Shown here: piece by piece, positions 22,359 to 30,647 of the stretch
How the letters are laid out: each line of letters starts with the position of its first letter
How positions within the stretch are numbered: the first letter of the stretch is position 1
Origin: Humidesulfovibrio sp.
GTDB taxonomy: Bacteria; Desulfobacterota; Desulfovibrionia; Desulfovibrionales; Desulfovibrionaceae
Reading direction: 5' to 3'
DNA length: 34,661 nucleotides
Assembly: GCF_030689645.1 (NCBI RefSeq)
Contig: NZ_JAUYFU010000043.1
Location: forward strand, 1-34,661
Program-made: the position numbers and the translations under genes
Notes under the pieces: model-generated
Told to the model about the DNA's origin: nothing
Seen by the model: the letters and a program-made list of their open reading frames with translations, nothing else
Databases searched by the model: none

Positions 22359-23171
22359 TCACGAGCCGACAGCGCCGCCATTTGTTCCCAGCCCATATTT
22401 CCCTGCGTAACCGCGCGGAGTGAGCATGCGGCCGCCAGCCATCCTTGTGGACGCGTTGCCCACTATCAGAAGGCTCTGCATGTCCACGGCCTGCACATCG
22501 AGCCCCTCCAGGGTGGTCACGATGACCTCCTGCCCTTGGCGGAAGGCCCGCTTCACCAGCCCCACAGGGGTCGTCCCCGGCTTGTGCGCCGACAGCGCTG
22601 CCAGAGCTCTGGGCAGCTGGTCCGTGCGCCTGCCGGAACGCGGGTTGTACAGCACCACCACAAAGTCCGCCTCTGCCGCCGCGCGAAGCCGCTTCTCGAT
22701 GACCTCCCACGGGGTGAGCAGATCTGAGAGGCTTATCACGGCGAAGTCGTGCATCAGCGGAGCGCCAAGCAGCGCTGCGGCGGCGCAGAGCGCCGGAATG
22801 CCCGGCACCACCTCCAACTCCACCACATCCAACAGGCCGCGCGCCTCCAGAAGTTCCAGCACCAGGCCAGCCATGGCGTATATGCCCGCGTCACCGCTGG
22901 AGACCACCGCCGTTTCACGGCCCACCAGCGCCAGATCGATGGCCTCGTTGCAGCGCTCCACTTCAGCGGTCATGCCCGTGGACACCACCTGGCGCCCGTA
23001 CAAAACCTTCGGCTCCAGCAGGCCGATGTAGCCCTTGTAGCCCACGATGGCCTGGGCGCGCAGAAGGGCCGCCTGGGCAAGCGGAGCCAGGAGGCCCACG
23101 TCGCCGGGGCCAAGCCCGATCACGGTGATGCGCTTGTGCACGATGTTGTACTCGCTCACCTGGTCTTGCAC
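22359..23171 (-). CDS. cobJ: Precorrin-3B / cobalt-precorrin-3 C17-methyltransferase
   Basis: CobJ/CbiH methylates C17 and drives ring contraction in corrin synthesis. The 270 residues have the methylase landmarks VIGLGPGD (17-24), VGYKGYI (43-49), VVSSGDAGIYAMAG (89-102), EVVPGIPALCAAAALLGAPL (119-138), HDFAVISLSDLLTPW and VLYNPRSGRR. It starts with GTG at 23171, six bases after AGGGGG, and overlaps the end of cbiG; a GTG at 23159 that forms GTGA with the cbiG stop is an alternative. It is the last gene of the cobalamin cluster. I see no hairpin with a T tract just after it. Confidence 0.93.
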   Translation of the reverse strand: MQDQVSEYNIVHKRITVIGLGPGDVGLLAPLAQAALLRAQAIVGYKGYIGLLEPKVLYGRQVVSTGMTAEVERCNEAIDLALVGRETAVVSSGDAGIYAMAGLVLELLEARGLLDVVELEVVPGIPALCAAAALLGAPLMHDFAVISLSDLLTPWEVIEKRLRAAAEADFVVVLYNPRSGRRTDQLPRALAALSAHKPGTTPVGLVKRAFRQGQEVIVTTLEGLDVQAVDMQSLLIVGNASTRMAGGRMLTPRGYAGKYGLGTNGGAVGS

Positions 23172-24283
23172 GATATGCCCCCTAGCTTCGTCTCAAGGCC
23201 TTGCGCCGAACCTGGGACTGTTTTGAGCGCCACCGCGCAGGTGACGTTCGGTGTCTTCGTCTTCGTGGCCAGCAGTTCGTCCGCGCCAGAAAGCAGCAGG
23301 GCCGCCGCCTCGCACACGCTCCCGGTGCCCGTGCGCCGCCGCACCGTCTCGGATTGCCCGGCGGCTTCCACACCGGCCAGGGCTTCCGGTTCAAAGAATA
23401 CAATTTCTGGACCAAGGGCCGCTGCTGCGGCGCAAAGCCCAGGATCGTCACGCTTTATTGTCGCCGTGCCCACTGCGGCGATGCTCTCCTGGGCCAGCGA
23501 GGCCTGCGCAAGAACCTGTGCGACATGCGCAAGAATTTCCCGTGCGTCCACGCCCTTGCGGCAACCCAGCCCCAGGCACAGGCAGCGCGGATACACCCTG
23601 AAAGTCATCGGGAATTCACCGCCTGCGCGCCAATGGCACCACACCCCCGGCGCAGCCGCATCCCAGGCGTCCGGGTGCGTAGCGGCCAGAAGTCCGCCCG
23701 CATCCTCACCGCCCAGCAGACGCCCTTCGGGGTCGAAAAGCTGCACGGGCCGGCCTTCCAGAAGCGCGGCGGAAACGGCCTTCACGGCCTGCGGGTTCGC
23801 CACGGCCATACCCTTGGCTGCGGCCAACTCGTCCACGCCCGGCAGGCCTGCGACATCAGTGCCTGTGGTGATGACCGCCATGGCGCCGGTGAGCCGCGCC
23901 AGTTCGCGCGCCAGCTCGTTGGCCCCGCCCGCGTGGCCGGAAACCAGGCTCACGGCGAAGCGTCCGGCAAGGTCGATGACGGCCACGGCAGGATCGCTGG
24001 CCTTGCTGACAAGATGCGGCGCGATGGCCCGCACGGCGATGCCCGTTGCTCCCACGAAAACATGACGCGGATAGCTGGCAAAGGTCCGGGCCATGAGTTC
24101 CGAAAGGCTGACAAAAGGCAGAACGCCCGGCGCGCCCTCGGCCAGGCGTTCCGGCGCGTACACGTGGGCGTTGAGGTCTCCGCCCAGTCGCAGGGCCAGG
24201 GCCAGCCCCTGGACGCTCAGGGCATGGACCGCCGTGCAGGCCGCGCCGGTTACGGCGACTGCGGGCACGGCAACGCCGGTCAT
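23156..24283 (-). CDS. cbiG: Cobalt-precorrin-5A hydrolase
   Basis: CbiG opens the delta-lactone and removes the two-carbon fragment as acetaldehyde in the anaerobic pathway. The 375 residues hold the N-terminal part with VFVGATGIAVRAIAPHL and VSLVSGHAGGANELAR, a middle part with VDELAAAKG, and the C-terminal part with LCLGLGCRKGVDAREI, AVGTATIKRDDPGL and VCEAAALL. Its presence marks the anaerobic, early-cobalt route. It overlaps cobL at its start by four bases (ATGA) and overlaps cobJ at its end, so the genes are translationally coupled. Confidence 0.93.
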   Translation of the reverse strand: MTGVAVPAVAVTGAACTAVHALSVQGLALALRLGGDLNAHVYAPERLAEGAPGVLPFVSLSELMARTFASYPRHVFVGATGIAVRAIAPHLVSKASDPAVAVIDLAGRFAVSLVSGHAGGANELARELARLTGAMAVITTGTDVAGLPGVDELAAAKGMAVANPQAVKAVSAALLEGRPVQLFDPEGRLLGGEDAGGLLAATHPDAWDAAAPGVWCHWRAGGEFPMTFRVYPRCLCLGLGCRKGVDAREILAHVAQVLAQASLAQESIAAVGTATIKRDDPGLCAAAAALGPEIVFFEPEALAGVEAAGQSETVRRRTGTGSVCEAAALLLSGADELLATKTKTPNVTCAVALKTVPGSAQGLETKLGGISCKTR

Positions 24284-25536
24284 GGCAATGGCGGTTGCGG
24301 CGCCGCCGGCTTGTCGGCCCAGATGACGAACACCGGGTTCTGGGCGCGCAGACGCATGTCGCCCGCCAGACGGTCCGCGGTGCTGGCCTGCAGCTGCGTG
24401 ATGCCGAAGTTCCAGTTGTGGGTGTGCAGGTAGTCCTTCACGCGCATGAGCGTATCGAGCAAAATGGCGTGGACCACCAGGCGGCCGCCGGGCTTGAGCC
24501 TGCGGCAGGCATGGGCCAGGGCGCGGGTGTCCTGCCCCAGTCCGCCCCCGAAGAACACGCGGTCCGGGTCCGGCAGCTCCACGAGGCTCTCGGGCATCTC
24601 GCCCTGCACGGTCTCCACCAGCCAGGCCCCGATGCGCCGCACATTCTCGCGGATCATGGCCGCGCGGCGCGGCTCGCGCTCCACGGCGAAGACCCTGCCC
24701 TCGTGGGCCAGGTGCGAAGCCTCGATGGCCACGGAGCCGCAGCCCGCGCCCAGGTCCCAGACCACGGAATCGGGCATGACGCCGAGCATGGCCAGGCCTG
24801 TGGCGCGCACGGCCAGTTTGGTGATGAGGTTCTTCTCGTGAAAGTAGTAGTGGTCCGGGATGCCCAGCATGAGCGGAATTTCCGGGGGCGCGGTGCGCTC
24901 CACCAGCACAAGGTTCAGGTCGGAGAACGGCAAGTCCCAGGCTTCCTCCAGGCGCAGGCGGCGCACGGTCTCCCCCGCTGTGCCCAGGTTCTCCAGCACC
25001 AGGAGCTGGGCGTCCACCACGCCGCGCTCCAAGAGCGCCTGGGCGATGACCGCCGGACCGTGCTCGGGGTCGGTGAACACGGCGATGCGCTCAAAGCGCG
25101 CCAGGGATGCGAAAAGCGGAGTGAAGTCGCTGCGGCCATGCAGGGAGACCACACGCACGTCGTGCCAGGGCAGTCCCACGCGTGCAGCGGCCATCTGGAG
25201 CGTGCACAGGTTGGGATGCACCACCACGAACCGGGCTCCCAGGGCCTCGATGAGGCGTTTGCCCAGGCCGAAGAACAGCGGATCGCCGTCGGCCAGCACC
25301 ACCACGGCCCTGCCCGCCGCGCGCTCCCGGGCAATGTCGTCCAGAATGGGCGCAAGCGGGCCTGTGATGGGGATGGCGCGCTCCGGTCGGCAGCAGCGCG
25401 GCGCGGCGTCAAGGAGCCTGCGGCCAGCCACCAGCACCTGGGCACGGGACAGAATATCCTCCACGCCCGGAGGCGGGGTGAGGGCACCGGGCCGAAGGCC
25501 CACAACGTGGACAGGGTTCTTGGATTTGTCGAACAT
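24280..25536 (-). CDS. cobL: Precorrin-6Y C5,15-methyltransferase (decarboxylating), CbiE-CbiT fusion
   Basis: CobL methylates C5 and C15 and decarboxylates the C12 side chain. The 418 residues contain a CbiE-like methylase (about 8-215) with ADGDPLFFGLGKRL and PNLCTLQMAAARVGLPW, and a CbiT-like domain (about 222-410) with GIPDHYYFHEKNLITK and the SAM loop WDLGAGCGSVAIEAS (260-274). GGGAG lies before the ATG. It lies nine bases after cbiD. Fusion of the two enzymes is usual in Desulfovibrionaceae and proteobacteria generally, so it does not by itself tell aerobic from anaerobic pathways; cbiG and cbiD do. Confidence 0.94.
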   Translation of the reverse strand: MFDKSKNPVHVVGLRPGALTPPPGVEDILSRAQVLVAGRRLLDAAPRCCRPERAIPITGPLAPILDDIARERAAGRAVVVLADGDPLFFGLGKRLIEALGARFVVVHPNLCTLQMAAARVGLPWHDVRVVSLHGRSDFTPLFASLARFERIAVFTDPEHGPAVIAQALLERGVVDAQLLVLENLGTAGETVRRLRLEEAWDLPFSDLNLVLVERTAPPEIPLMLGIPDHYYFHEKNLITKLAVRATGLAMLGVMPDSVVWDLGAGCGSVAIEASHLAHEGRVFAVEREPRRAAMIRENVRRIGAWLVETVQGEMPESLVELPDPDRVFFGGGLGQDTRALAHACRRLKPGGRLVVHAILLDTLMRVKDYLHTHNWNFGITQLQASTADRLAGDMRLRAQNPVFVIWADKPAAPQPPLP

Positions 25537-25545
25537 GAATCTCCC

Positions 25546-26739
25546 TTACCGCGAACCAGCGCCGGGGTGAAGGGGGGAGGCTACTGAAAACAGCGCCGGG
25601 TCCGACGCATCGGCGTACAGGCAGCCGCCGTCCGTCCCGTTGTTCAGGTCGAAAACCACGTACCGCACGTCGAGCCCCTTGCAGGCGCTGCCCTTCACGT
25701 GCCTTGCCGCCGCAGCCTTGGCGCGCTCAACCAGCAGAGAGGTAAGCCTGCGGGCCGTTTCGACAGGCAGCAGGGACAGAGCCTGTGACGCGGTGTTGGC
25801 CCCGGCGATGGCCGCCACGGCAGCTTCATCCGCGCCAGCCTGTGCGGCCCAGCGGGCCAGCAGGCCGAAGTCCAGCTCCGCCGAGCGGGCATGGGTGCTC
25901 TCAAAGCCTTGCGCCTGCTTCACCAGCTTGCCGAAAAACACCGCCCAGATGACGGTGGAGAAGCCCCGTTCCGCCGCGGCGCGCAACGAGTGCGCAAAAA
26001 AATCCGCCGCCTGCACCAGGCAGACGTCCGGCGTGAAGGGGTGGCGCTCCTGGAAGAAGCGTTCGCTGCGGCGGCCTGTGGTCATGACCGCGCAAAGGTG
26101 CCCAGCGGCCTTGGCAACATCCAGGCTGCGGCAGACGCACTCGGCCCAGGCTCCGTGGCTGTAGGGCCGCACGATGCCGCCCGTGCCCAGGATGGAGATG
26201 CCGCCCGTGACGCCCAGGCGCGGGTTCAGGGTGTGCTTGGCCATGTCCTCGCCCCCCGGCACTTCGATGAACACCAGGGCGATGCCCTTGAAGTAGTCGG
26301 GCAGCACCTCCAGCACGCTCTGGCGAATCTGCCCCAGAGGGCCGGGATTGATGGCCGCGCTCCCGACCTCCACAGGCAGGCCGGGCAGAGTCACGCGGCC
26401 CACGCCTGCGCCGCCGCCGATGAGCACGTGTGGACCCACGCCGGAAAAGGCCGGGTCCAGCGTCACGTGGGCCTCGATGCGCGCGCCGTGGGTGGCGTCC
26501 GGGTCGTCGCCCGCGTCCTTGACCACTGCGGCGCGCACGCCCAGGCCGTCGTCGGCCACGCTGGCGATGGAGATGGTGAGCCGCCCGGCATCCGCCGGGT
26601 GCGGCGGCGGCAGGGGAATGTCGACGGTTTTCGGAACCTCGCCCGTGAGGGCGAAAAGCGTTGCCGCCCGCGCCGCCGCAGCGGCTGCGGAGCCGGTGGT
26701 GAAACCTTCGCGCAGGGGCTCATCGCCGCGCCTGCTCAA
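25546..26739 (-). CDS. cbiD: Cobalt-precorrin-5B C1-methyltransferase
   Basis: CbiD methylates C1 in the anaerobic corrin pathway. The 397 residues begin with REGFTTGSAAAAAARAA (10-26), followed by VGRVTLPGLPVEVG, AINPGP, EVPGGEDMAKHTLNPRLGVTGGISILGTGGIVRPYS and VIWAVFFGKLVKQAQGF, all typical. The frame begins with TTG, which overlaps the upstream stop as TTGA. No in-frame ATG or GTG is near, and the conserved region starts ten codons later, so TTG is accepted. The ribosome site is weak, and coupling to the upstream gene probably matters. Confidence 0.92.
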   Translation of the reverse strand: MSRRGDEPLREGFTTGSAAAAAARAATLFALTGEVPKTVDIPLPPPHPADAGRLTISIASVADDGLGVRAAVVKDAGDDPDATHGARIEAHVTLDPAFSGVGPHVLIGGGAGVGRVTLPGLPVEVGSAAINPGPLGQIRQSVLEVLPDYFKGIALVFIEVPGGEDMAKHTLNPRLGVTGGISILGTGGIVRPYSHGAWAECVCRSLDVAKAAGHLCAVMTTGRRSERFFQERHPFTPDVCLVQAADFFAHSLRAAAERGFSTVIWAVFFGKLVKQAQGFESTHARSAELDFGLLARWAAQAGADEAAVAAIAGANTASQALSLLPVETARRLTSLLVERAKAAAARHVKGSACKGLDVRYVVFDLNNGTDGGCLYADASDPALFSVASPLHPGAGSR

Positions 26740-28298
26740 GAGCGCCCCGCCTTCTGGGTCGGGGAAGGATCAATCTTGTGCGGCTCAACCAGCAGCGGCG
26801 CATCCGCAGCGCGGGCCAGATTCCTGAGCATGGCCGGGAACAGCAGACCGTGGGCCGGGTACATGCTCCACCAATACAACAGGCCCCACAGCCCACGCGG
26901 GCGGAAGCTGGTCAGCAGGGAAATCCTTGTGGCCTCCAGCCCCTGGAACGACGCGGGTTCGATTTGCAGTTCCAAGGTTGCCGCGCCCGGCACCTTCATC
27001 TCGGCCAAAAGCAGCAGACGCCGCCCAGGATTCACATCCAGCACGCGCCAGAAATCCAGGGCATCGCCCGGCCCCAGTTGCTCGGGATCGCGGCGGCCGC
27101 GCATATGCCCAGGCCCGCCCACCAGCTTGTCGGCCAGACCCCGGATGCGCCACAGAATGTCGCCCGCGTACCAGCCCGTGTCGCCGCCGATGCGCGTCAC
27201 AGCGTCCCACACCCGCTCAACGGGCGCATCCAGGGTTGCGGCGTAGTCTGCCGTGAACAACGTGCCGCCAGCAAAGGGCGCGTCGCCAGCCTTGGTCCAC
27301 TCCGCCGGGCAGCTTGTGCGGCTGGTCAAAAAATCTGGAGCGCAGGCCTGGCCCGCGTCAAAGCAGCAGCTGGGCGCCGGGCCTTGCCCGGCCTCGGAAA
27401 GGGCCTGAGCTATTGCGTCGTGGCAAGAGAGCAGCTCCTGCGGCACGAAATCGAGGATGCGCCGGTCATGGCAGACCACCTCGTTCTTAAGCCCCTCGAT
27501 GAGCGGACGGATGAGGTGGGCCGGCACCGGGGTGATGAGGTTGACCCAAAAGGCGCTCAAAGCGGGCGTCAAAAGCGGCAGGGGGATGATCAGCGGAGCG
27601 CGGATGTGCGCGGCCCGGGCGTAGGTGCGGAACAATTCGCCGTAGGTGATGACGTCCGGCCCCCCGATGTCCAGGGTCTGGCCCGTGGTGGCCGGATTCT
27701 CCAGGCAGCCCACCAGATAGCCCAGCACGTTGCTTACGGCGATGGGCTGGCAGCGCGTGCGCACCCAGCGCGGGGTGAGCATCACCGGCAGGCGCTCCAC
27801 AAGGTTGCGGATGATCTCGAAGGAGGCGCTGCCCGAGCCCAGAATGACGGCGGCGCGCAGCACCGTGGCAGGCACCGCGCCCTGCGTAAGGATTCGGCCC
27901 ACCTCGGACCGGGAGCGCAGGTGCTCGGAAAGTCCCGGCGCGTCGTCCCCCAGGCCGCTCAAATAGATGATGCGCGAAACCCCGGCCTCGGCTGCGGCCT
28001 GGGCCATGTTGCTGGCGGCCTCGCGGTCGGCCTGGGCGAAGTCTCCGCCTGCGCCCATGGAGTGCACCAGGTAGAACGCCGCCTGGCACCCGCGCATGGC
28101 GGCCACGAGGCTGGCCTTGTCCGTCACGTCGGCGGGCAGGGCCTTGAGGTTCGGATGCGCCCCCCAGGGCCGCGCCGCCAGCTTGCGCGGGCTGCGAACC
28201 CCTGCATGCACCACGTACCCGCGCGAAAGCAGCAGCGGGGCCAGCCGTCCACCCACATAGCCGGTGGCCCCGGCGACGAAGACTGTTCCAGGCTCCAT
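26736..28298 (-). CDS. SDR-type NAD(P)-binding protein fused to DUF2867
   Basis: The 520 residues have an N-terminal Rossmann domain of the atypical SDR/NmrA kind (GATGYVG at 10-16, YLVHSMGAGGDFAQADREAA, IIYLSGLGDD) and a C-terminal DUF2867 domain (about 350-500) with ERVWDAVTRIGGDTGWYAGD. The middle contains an unusual cysteine-bearing stretch (CCFDAGQACAPDF and SCPAEW). The substrate is not known. It lies between the small lipoprotein and cbiD, overlapping cbiD by four bases, so it is transcribed with the cobalamin genes. It is not precorrin-6A reductase by sequence. AAGGAG precedes the ATG. Confidence 0.85.
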   Translation of the reverse strand: MEPGTVFVAGATGYVGGRLAPLLLSRGYVVHAGVRSPRKLAARPWGAHPNLKALPADVTDKASLVAAMRGCQAAFYLVHSMGAGGDFAQADREAASNMAQAAAEAGVSRIIYLSGLGDDAPGLSEHLRSRSEVGRILTQGAVPATVLRAAVILGSGSASFEIIRNLVERLPVMLTPRWVRTRCQPIAVSNVLGYLVGCLENPATTGQTLDIGGPDVITYGELFRTYARAAHIRAPLIIPLPLLTPALSAFWVNLITPVPAHLIRPLIEGLKNEVVCHDRRILDFVPQELLSCHDAIAQALSEAGQGPAPSCCFDAGQACAPDFLTSRTSCPAEWTKAGDAPFAGGTLFTADYAATLDAPVERVWDAVTRIGGDTGWYAGDILWRIRGLADKLVGGPGHMRGRRDPEQLGPGDALDFWRVLDVNPGRRLLLLAEMKVPGAATLELQIEPASFQGLEATRISLLTSFRPRGLWGLLYWWSMYPAHGLLFPAMLRNLARAADAPLLVEPHKIDPSPTQKAGRS

Positions 28299-28301
28299 GG
28301 C

Positions 28302-28535
28302 CTACTCCTTGCGCTGCCAGCCCAAACGGGACAGGCAGTCGGCCAGGGCCTTGTCGTGCGCCTGCCCCTGAGGCTGCGCACCGATCTTATCCTCGCAGAA
28401 CTTGCTGTCCTCAAGGAACAGCTGGTCCTCCTTGCGCGGGCTGGCGACCTGCGGGTGGACCCAGTCCTTGGACTTGGGCAGGCAGCCGGAAAGCAGCATC
28501 AGGCACAGGCAGGCGAAGAAGGCAGTAACGCGCAT
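28302..28535 (-). CDS. Small lipoprotein of unknown function
   Basis: The 77-residue protein has a lipoprotein signal with hydrophobic FFACLCLMLL and lipobox LSGC, so C18 is the expected lipid-bearing residue. The mature part is short and polar and has two more cysteines (C48, C67), which could form a disulphide. GGAGGA lies before the ATG at 28535; the longer frame to 28721 overlaps the hydrolase gene and has no support. The stop lies three bases before the next ATG. I do not recognise the family. Confidence 0.8.
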   Translation of the reverse strand: MRVTAFFACLCLMLLSGCLPKSKDWVHPQVASPRKEDQLFLEDSKFCEDKIGAQPQGQAHDKALADCLSRLGWQRKE

Positions 28536-28554
28536 GAAGATTCCTCCAAAAAAA

Positions 28555-29100
28555 TCAGGACAACTCAAGTTCCGCAGCAGGGGCCACCTGGGCGAAAACA
28601 GCGCCCAGGGCGGCCAGGTAGGCAGCCTGCACATCCGCCGCAGCCACCGTGCGCCCGCCGAAGGAGAGCTCGCGGGTGGCGCAGGCGTCAGCCACAAGCC
28701 GACAGGCAAACCCCAGGTCAAAGGCCGCGCGCACCCCGGTATCGATACACATATGCGTCATCATGCCGCAAATGGTCAACCGCGTGGCCGAAAAGCCATG
28801 CAGAATCTCAAGCAGGCCCGTGTCGCGGAATGAATTCGGGAAATGCTTGGTCACCACGGGCTCGCCCGCCTGCGCGGCCACCAGGGGGTGGATCTCCGCG
28901 CCCTTGGTGCCGGGCAAGAAGAACGTGGAGCCAGCCCGGATGTTGTCGTGCCGAACGTGAACCACCGGCAACCGGGCCAGACGGAAGCGGGCCAGCACCT
29001 CCCCCGCCACGCGCCCGGCAGCCTCCGCGCCCGCAAGCTCCATGGCCCCGCCCGGAAAATAGTCGTTCTGGATGTCGATGATGACCAGCGCATCGCTCAT
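28555..29100 (-). CDS. Isochorismatase-like cysteine hydrolase
   Basis: The 181-residue protein belongs to the cysteine hydrolase superfamily, which includes isochorismatase, nicotinamidase and N-carbamoylsarcosine amidase. The catalytic triad is visible: D9 in VIIDIQNDY, K85 in VVTKHFPNSF and C118 in MMTHMCIDTGVRAA. The substrate cannot be told from sequence. Lack of the usual nicotinamidase metal-binding histidines makes nicotinamidase less likely. It is the first gene of the minus-strand run that continues through the cobalamin genes. The ribosome site is a weak GAGG. Confidence 0.87.
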   Translation of the reverse strand: MSDALVIIDIQNDYFPGGAMELAGAEAAGRVAGEVLARFRLARLPVVHVRHDNIRAGSTFFLPGTKGAEIHPLVAAQAGEPVVTKHFPNSFRDTGLLEILHGFSATRLTICGMMTHMCIDTGVRAAFDLGFACRLVADACATRELSFGGRTVAAADVQAAYLAALGAVFAQVAPAAELELS

Positions 29101-29396
29101 GGCTCGCCTCGCCTCGCTGCTTGAGTGGTTTCAGTCCAATCCGGCGAGCCTACCACCAAACCCGCCGCAGGCCAATGTTCCCTGACCAACGCAAGGAGCC
29201 TCGCCGCGCGCTGTGCCGCAAGACAAGAAAACTGACAAAGCCCCTGTTATCAAGGCATACAGCAATTACTTGACAATGAACTTCATTTTCAACTAAAAAG
29301 AAGCCGTGCTGTTTCAACCTGAAAGTCATTCCTAAAAAACAAGAGAACAAAGCCTGTTCTCAGGACATCAACCCCACTTTCGCCTGGAGGCCTGAA
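29101..29396. other. Divergent intergenic region
   Basis: About 296 bases separate the cysteine hydrolase (minus) and the DUF2325 gene (plus). The right half is AT-rich and holds the Fur-box-like palindrome. The left half is GC-rich and should contain the promoter of the hydrolase-cobalamin run, which I cannot place. I looked for a B12-box sequence upstream of 29100 on the minus strand and saw none. Confidence 0.5.
29270..29299 (+). promoter_or_regulatory. Fur-box-like palindrome over a promoter
   Basis: TTGACAATGAA (29270-29280), a central C, and TTCATTTTCAA (29282-29292) form an 11-1-11 inverted repeat with one mismatch. The core 19-mer (29272-29290) matches the classical Fur box at 14 of 19 positions. 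The left arm contains a perfect -35 TTGACA (29270-29275), and TAAAAA (29294-29299), 18 bases later, can serve as the -10. A bound repressor would therefore cover the promoter. It lies about 100 bases before the DUF2325 start. Confidence 0.7.
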
Positions 29397-30596
29397 ATGC
29401 TCAAACGCAATATGTGGGACCATGCGGACTACCACTGCCCCATCATCGGAACATGCCTGACAACCACGGAGCTGCGCAAGCTGGCCGCGAGGGTGCAGCT
29501 CATCCTGCCTCAAAACGCATCAGACTACGAACTGCACGGCAGCTTCGTAACCCTGGCCAAAAGGCCGGAGCGTCCTGCTAAAATTGTTCAGAAATACCTG
29601 GACCGCAAGTTCAGCCGCCAGATGAAACGCTTCTCCAAGGCTGTGGGCGACGAACAGCTCTGGACCCTTTGGGCGGAAATGGCCGACGCTGGGGACATCC
29701 CCGGCGCCTTCTGGGCCGTCATGCGCCACCAGGGCGCCAGCGAAAAGTTGCTGGCCCAGATCTACGGTGAGGTGCACATGCTCTCGCACTTGGTGGGAGC
29801 CAGCACCCGCGCCGACCTGCGCCGTTTATCCGAGGCGCAGGCTCAGGTTGAGCAGTTGCAAAGCGCCCTGGCCGAGCGCAAGACCGTGCTGCGAAACGCG
29901 GTTGCCGTGTGGAAGCGGCGCACTCTGGAGCTTGAGCGCGAACTGTCCAACGAGCGCGCCCGGCGCGAAAAGACAGAGCGCGAGCGCATCAGCCTGCGCG
30001 AGCGGCTAGAGTCGCACAGCGTGGCCGAGCTTGAGCGCGACCGCCAGACCCTCAGCGTCCAGTTGGAGCGGCTGCAGGACCGGCTGGTGCTCTCCGAGGC
30101 CGAGACCCGCCGGCAAGCCTGCATCATCGAATCGAATTACCGCGAGGAGTCCCTGCTGCGCGGCCAACTGACCGAGCGCGACCACGAGGTGGAGGCCCTG
30201 GAGCTGGCCCTGCTTGAAGGACTGCAACCCAAAACTCCTTGCGGAGCGGCCTGCGACAATCCCGCCGCCTGTCCCTGTCCGCGCCTGCGCGGCAAATGCG
30301 TGCTCTATGTTGGAGGCCGCAGCGGACTCAGGGGCCAGTACCGCATGCTGGGCGAGCGTTTCGGCTGCGAAGTGCTGCACCACGACGGCGGCATGGAGCA
30401 GTCATCACAGCATTTGCAGCAGATGCTCAATCGCGCAGACGCCGTTGTCTGCCCTGTGGACTGCGTGAGCCATGAAGCCTGCGCCCTGGTGAAGCGCATG
30501 TGCCGCAGCAGCATGAAGCCCGTGCTTTTCGCCAGGTCGTCCGGGCTGTCGAGCCTGGCTTCGTCGCTGGCGGTGCTGGACAAGGCGTGCCAGTAG
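29397..30596 (+). CDS. DUF2325 protein with coiled coil and Cys-Pro motifs
   Basis: The 399 residues have an N-terminal part with HCPIIGTCL (13-21), a long charged coiled coil (about 140-275), a Cys-rich linker with CGAACDNPAACPCPRLRGKC (282-301), and a C-terminal DUF2325 domain (about 300-392) with VLYVGGRSGLRGQYRMLGE, HHDGG and VCPVDCVSHEA. There are 13 cysteines, several in Cys-Pro pairs (C14, C292, C294, C352), which suggests metal, Fe-S or heme binding; this is inference. DUF2325 has no established function. GGAGG lies before the ATG. The Fur-box-like site upstream suggests expression under iron limitation. Confidence 0.85.
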   Translation: MLKRNMWDHADYHCPIIGTCLTTTELRKLAARVQLILPQNASDYELHGSFVTLAKRPERPAKIVQKYLDRKFSRQMKRFSKAVGDEQLWTLWAEMADAGDIPGAFWAVMRHQGASEKLLAQIYGEVHMLSHLVGASTRADLRRLSEAQAQVEQLQSALAERKTVLRNAVAVWKRRTLELERELSNERARREKTERERISLRERLESHSVAELERDRQTLSVQLERLQDRLVLSEAETRRQACIIESNYREESLLRGQLTERDHEVEALELALLEGLQPKTPCGAACDNPAACPCPRLRGKCVLYVGGRSGLRGQYRMLGERFGCEVLHHDGGMEQSSQHLQQMLNRADAVVCPVDCVSHEACALVKRMCRSSMKPVLFARSSGLSSLASSLAVLDKACQ

Positions 30597-30606
30597 CGGG
30601 ATGGAT

Positions 30607-30643
30607 CAGGGGGCTCTGCCCCCTGCACCCCTGCCAAAGGGGG
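30607..30643. repeat. REP-like hairpin between converging genes
   Basis: CAGGGGGC (30607-30614) and GCCCCCTG (30618-30625) form a hairpin with loop TCT, followed by CACCCCTGCCAAAGGGGG. It is the same kind of element as those at 1-30 and 220-245. It lies between two converging genes and could act as a bidirectional terminator, although it lacks a T tract. Confidence 0.6.
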
Positions 30644-30647
30644 AGCG

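Noticed and set aside
26736-28298. Assignment of the SDR-DUF2867 protein as precorrin-6A reductase
   Set aside because: It has a GATGYVG Rossmann motif and a DUF2867 domain, not the CbiJ/CobK pattern; only its location suggested the idea.
28536-28721. N-terminal extension of the small lipoprotein
   Set aside because: The ATG at 28535 has GGAGGA and starts a proper lipoprotein signal; the extension overlaps the hydrolase gene and has shadow-like composition.
29101-29220. Cobalamin riboswitch upstream of the cobalamin gene run
   Set aside because: I saw no B12-box core or related conserved blocks on the minus strand. The same was true upstream of cobM at 1784-1855. A covariance search would decide.
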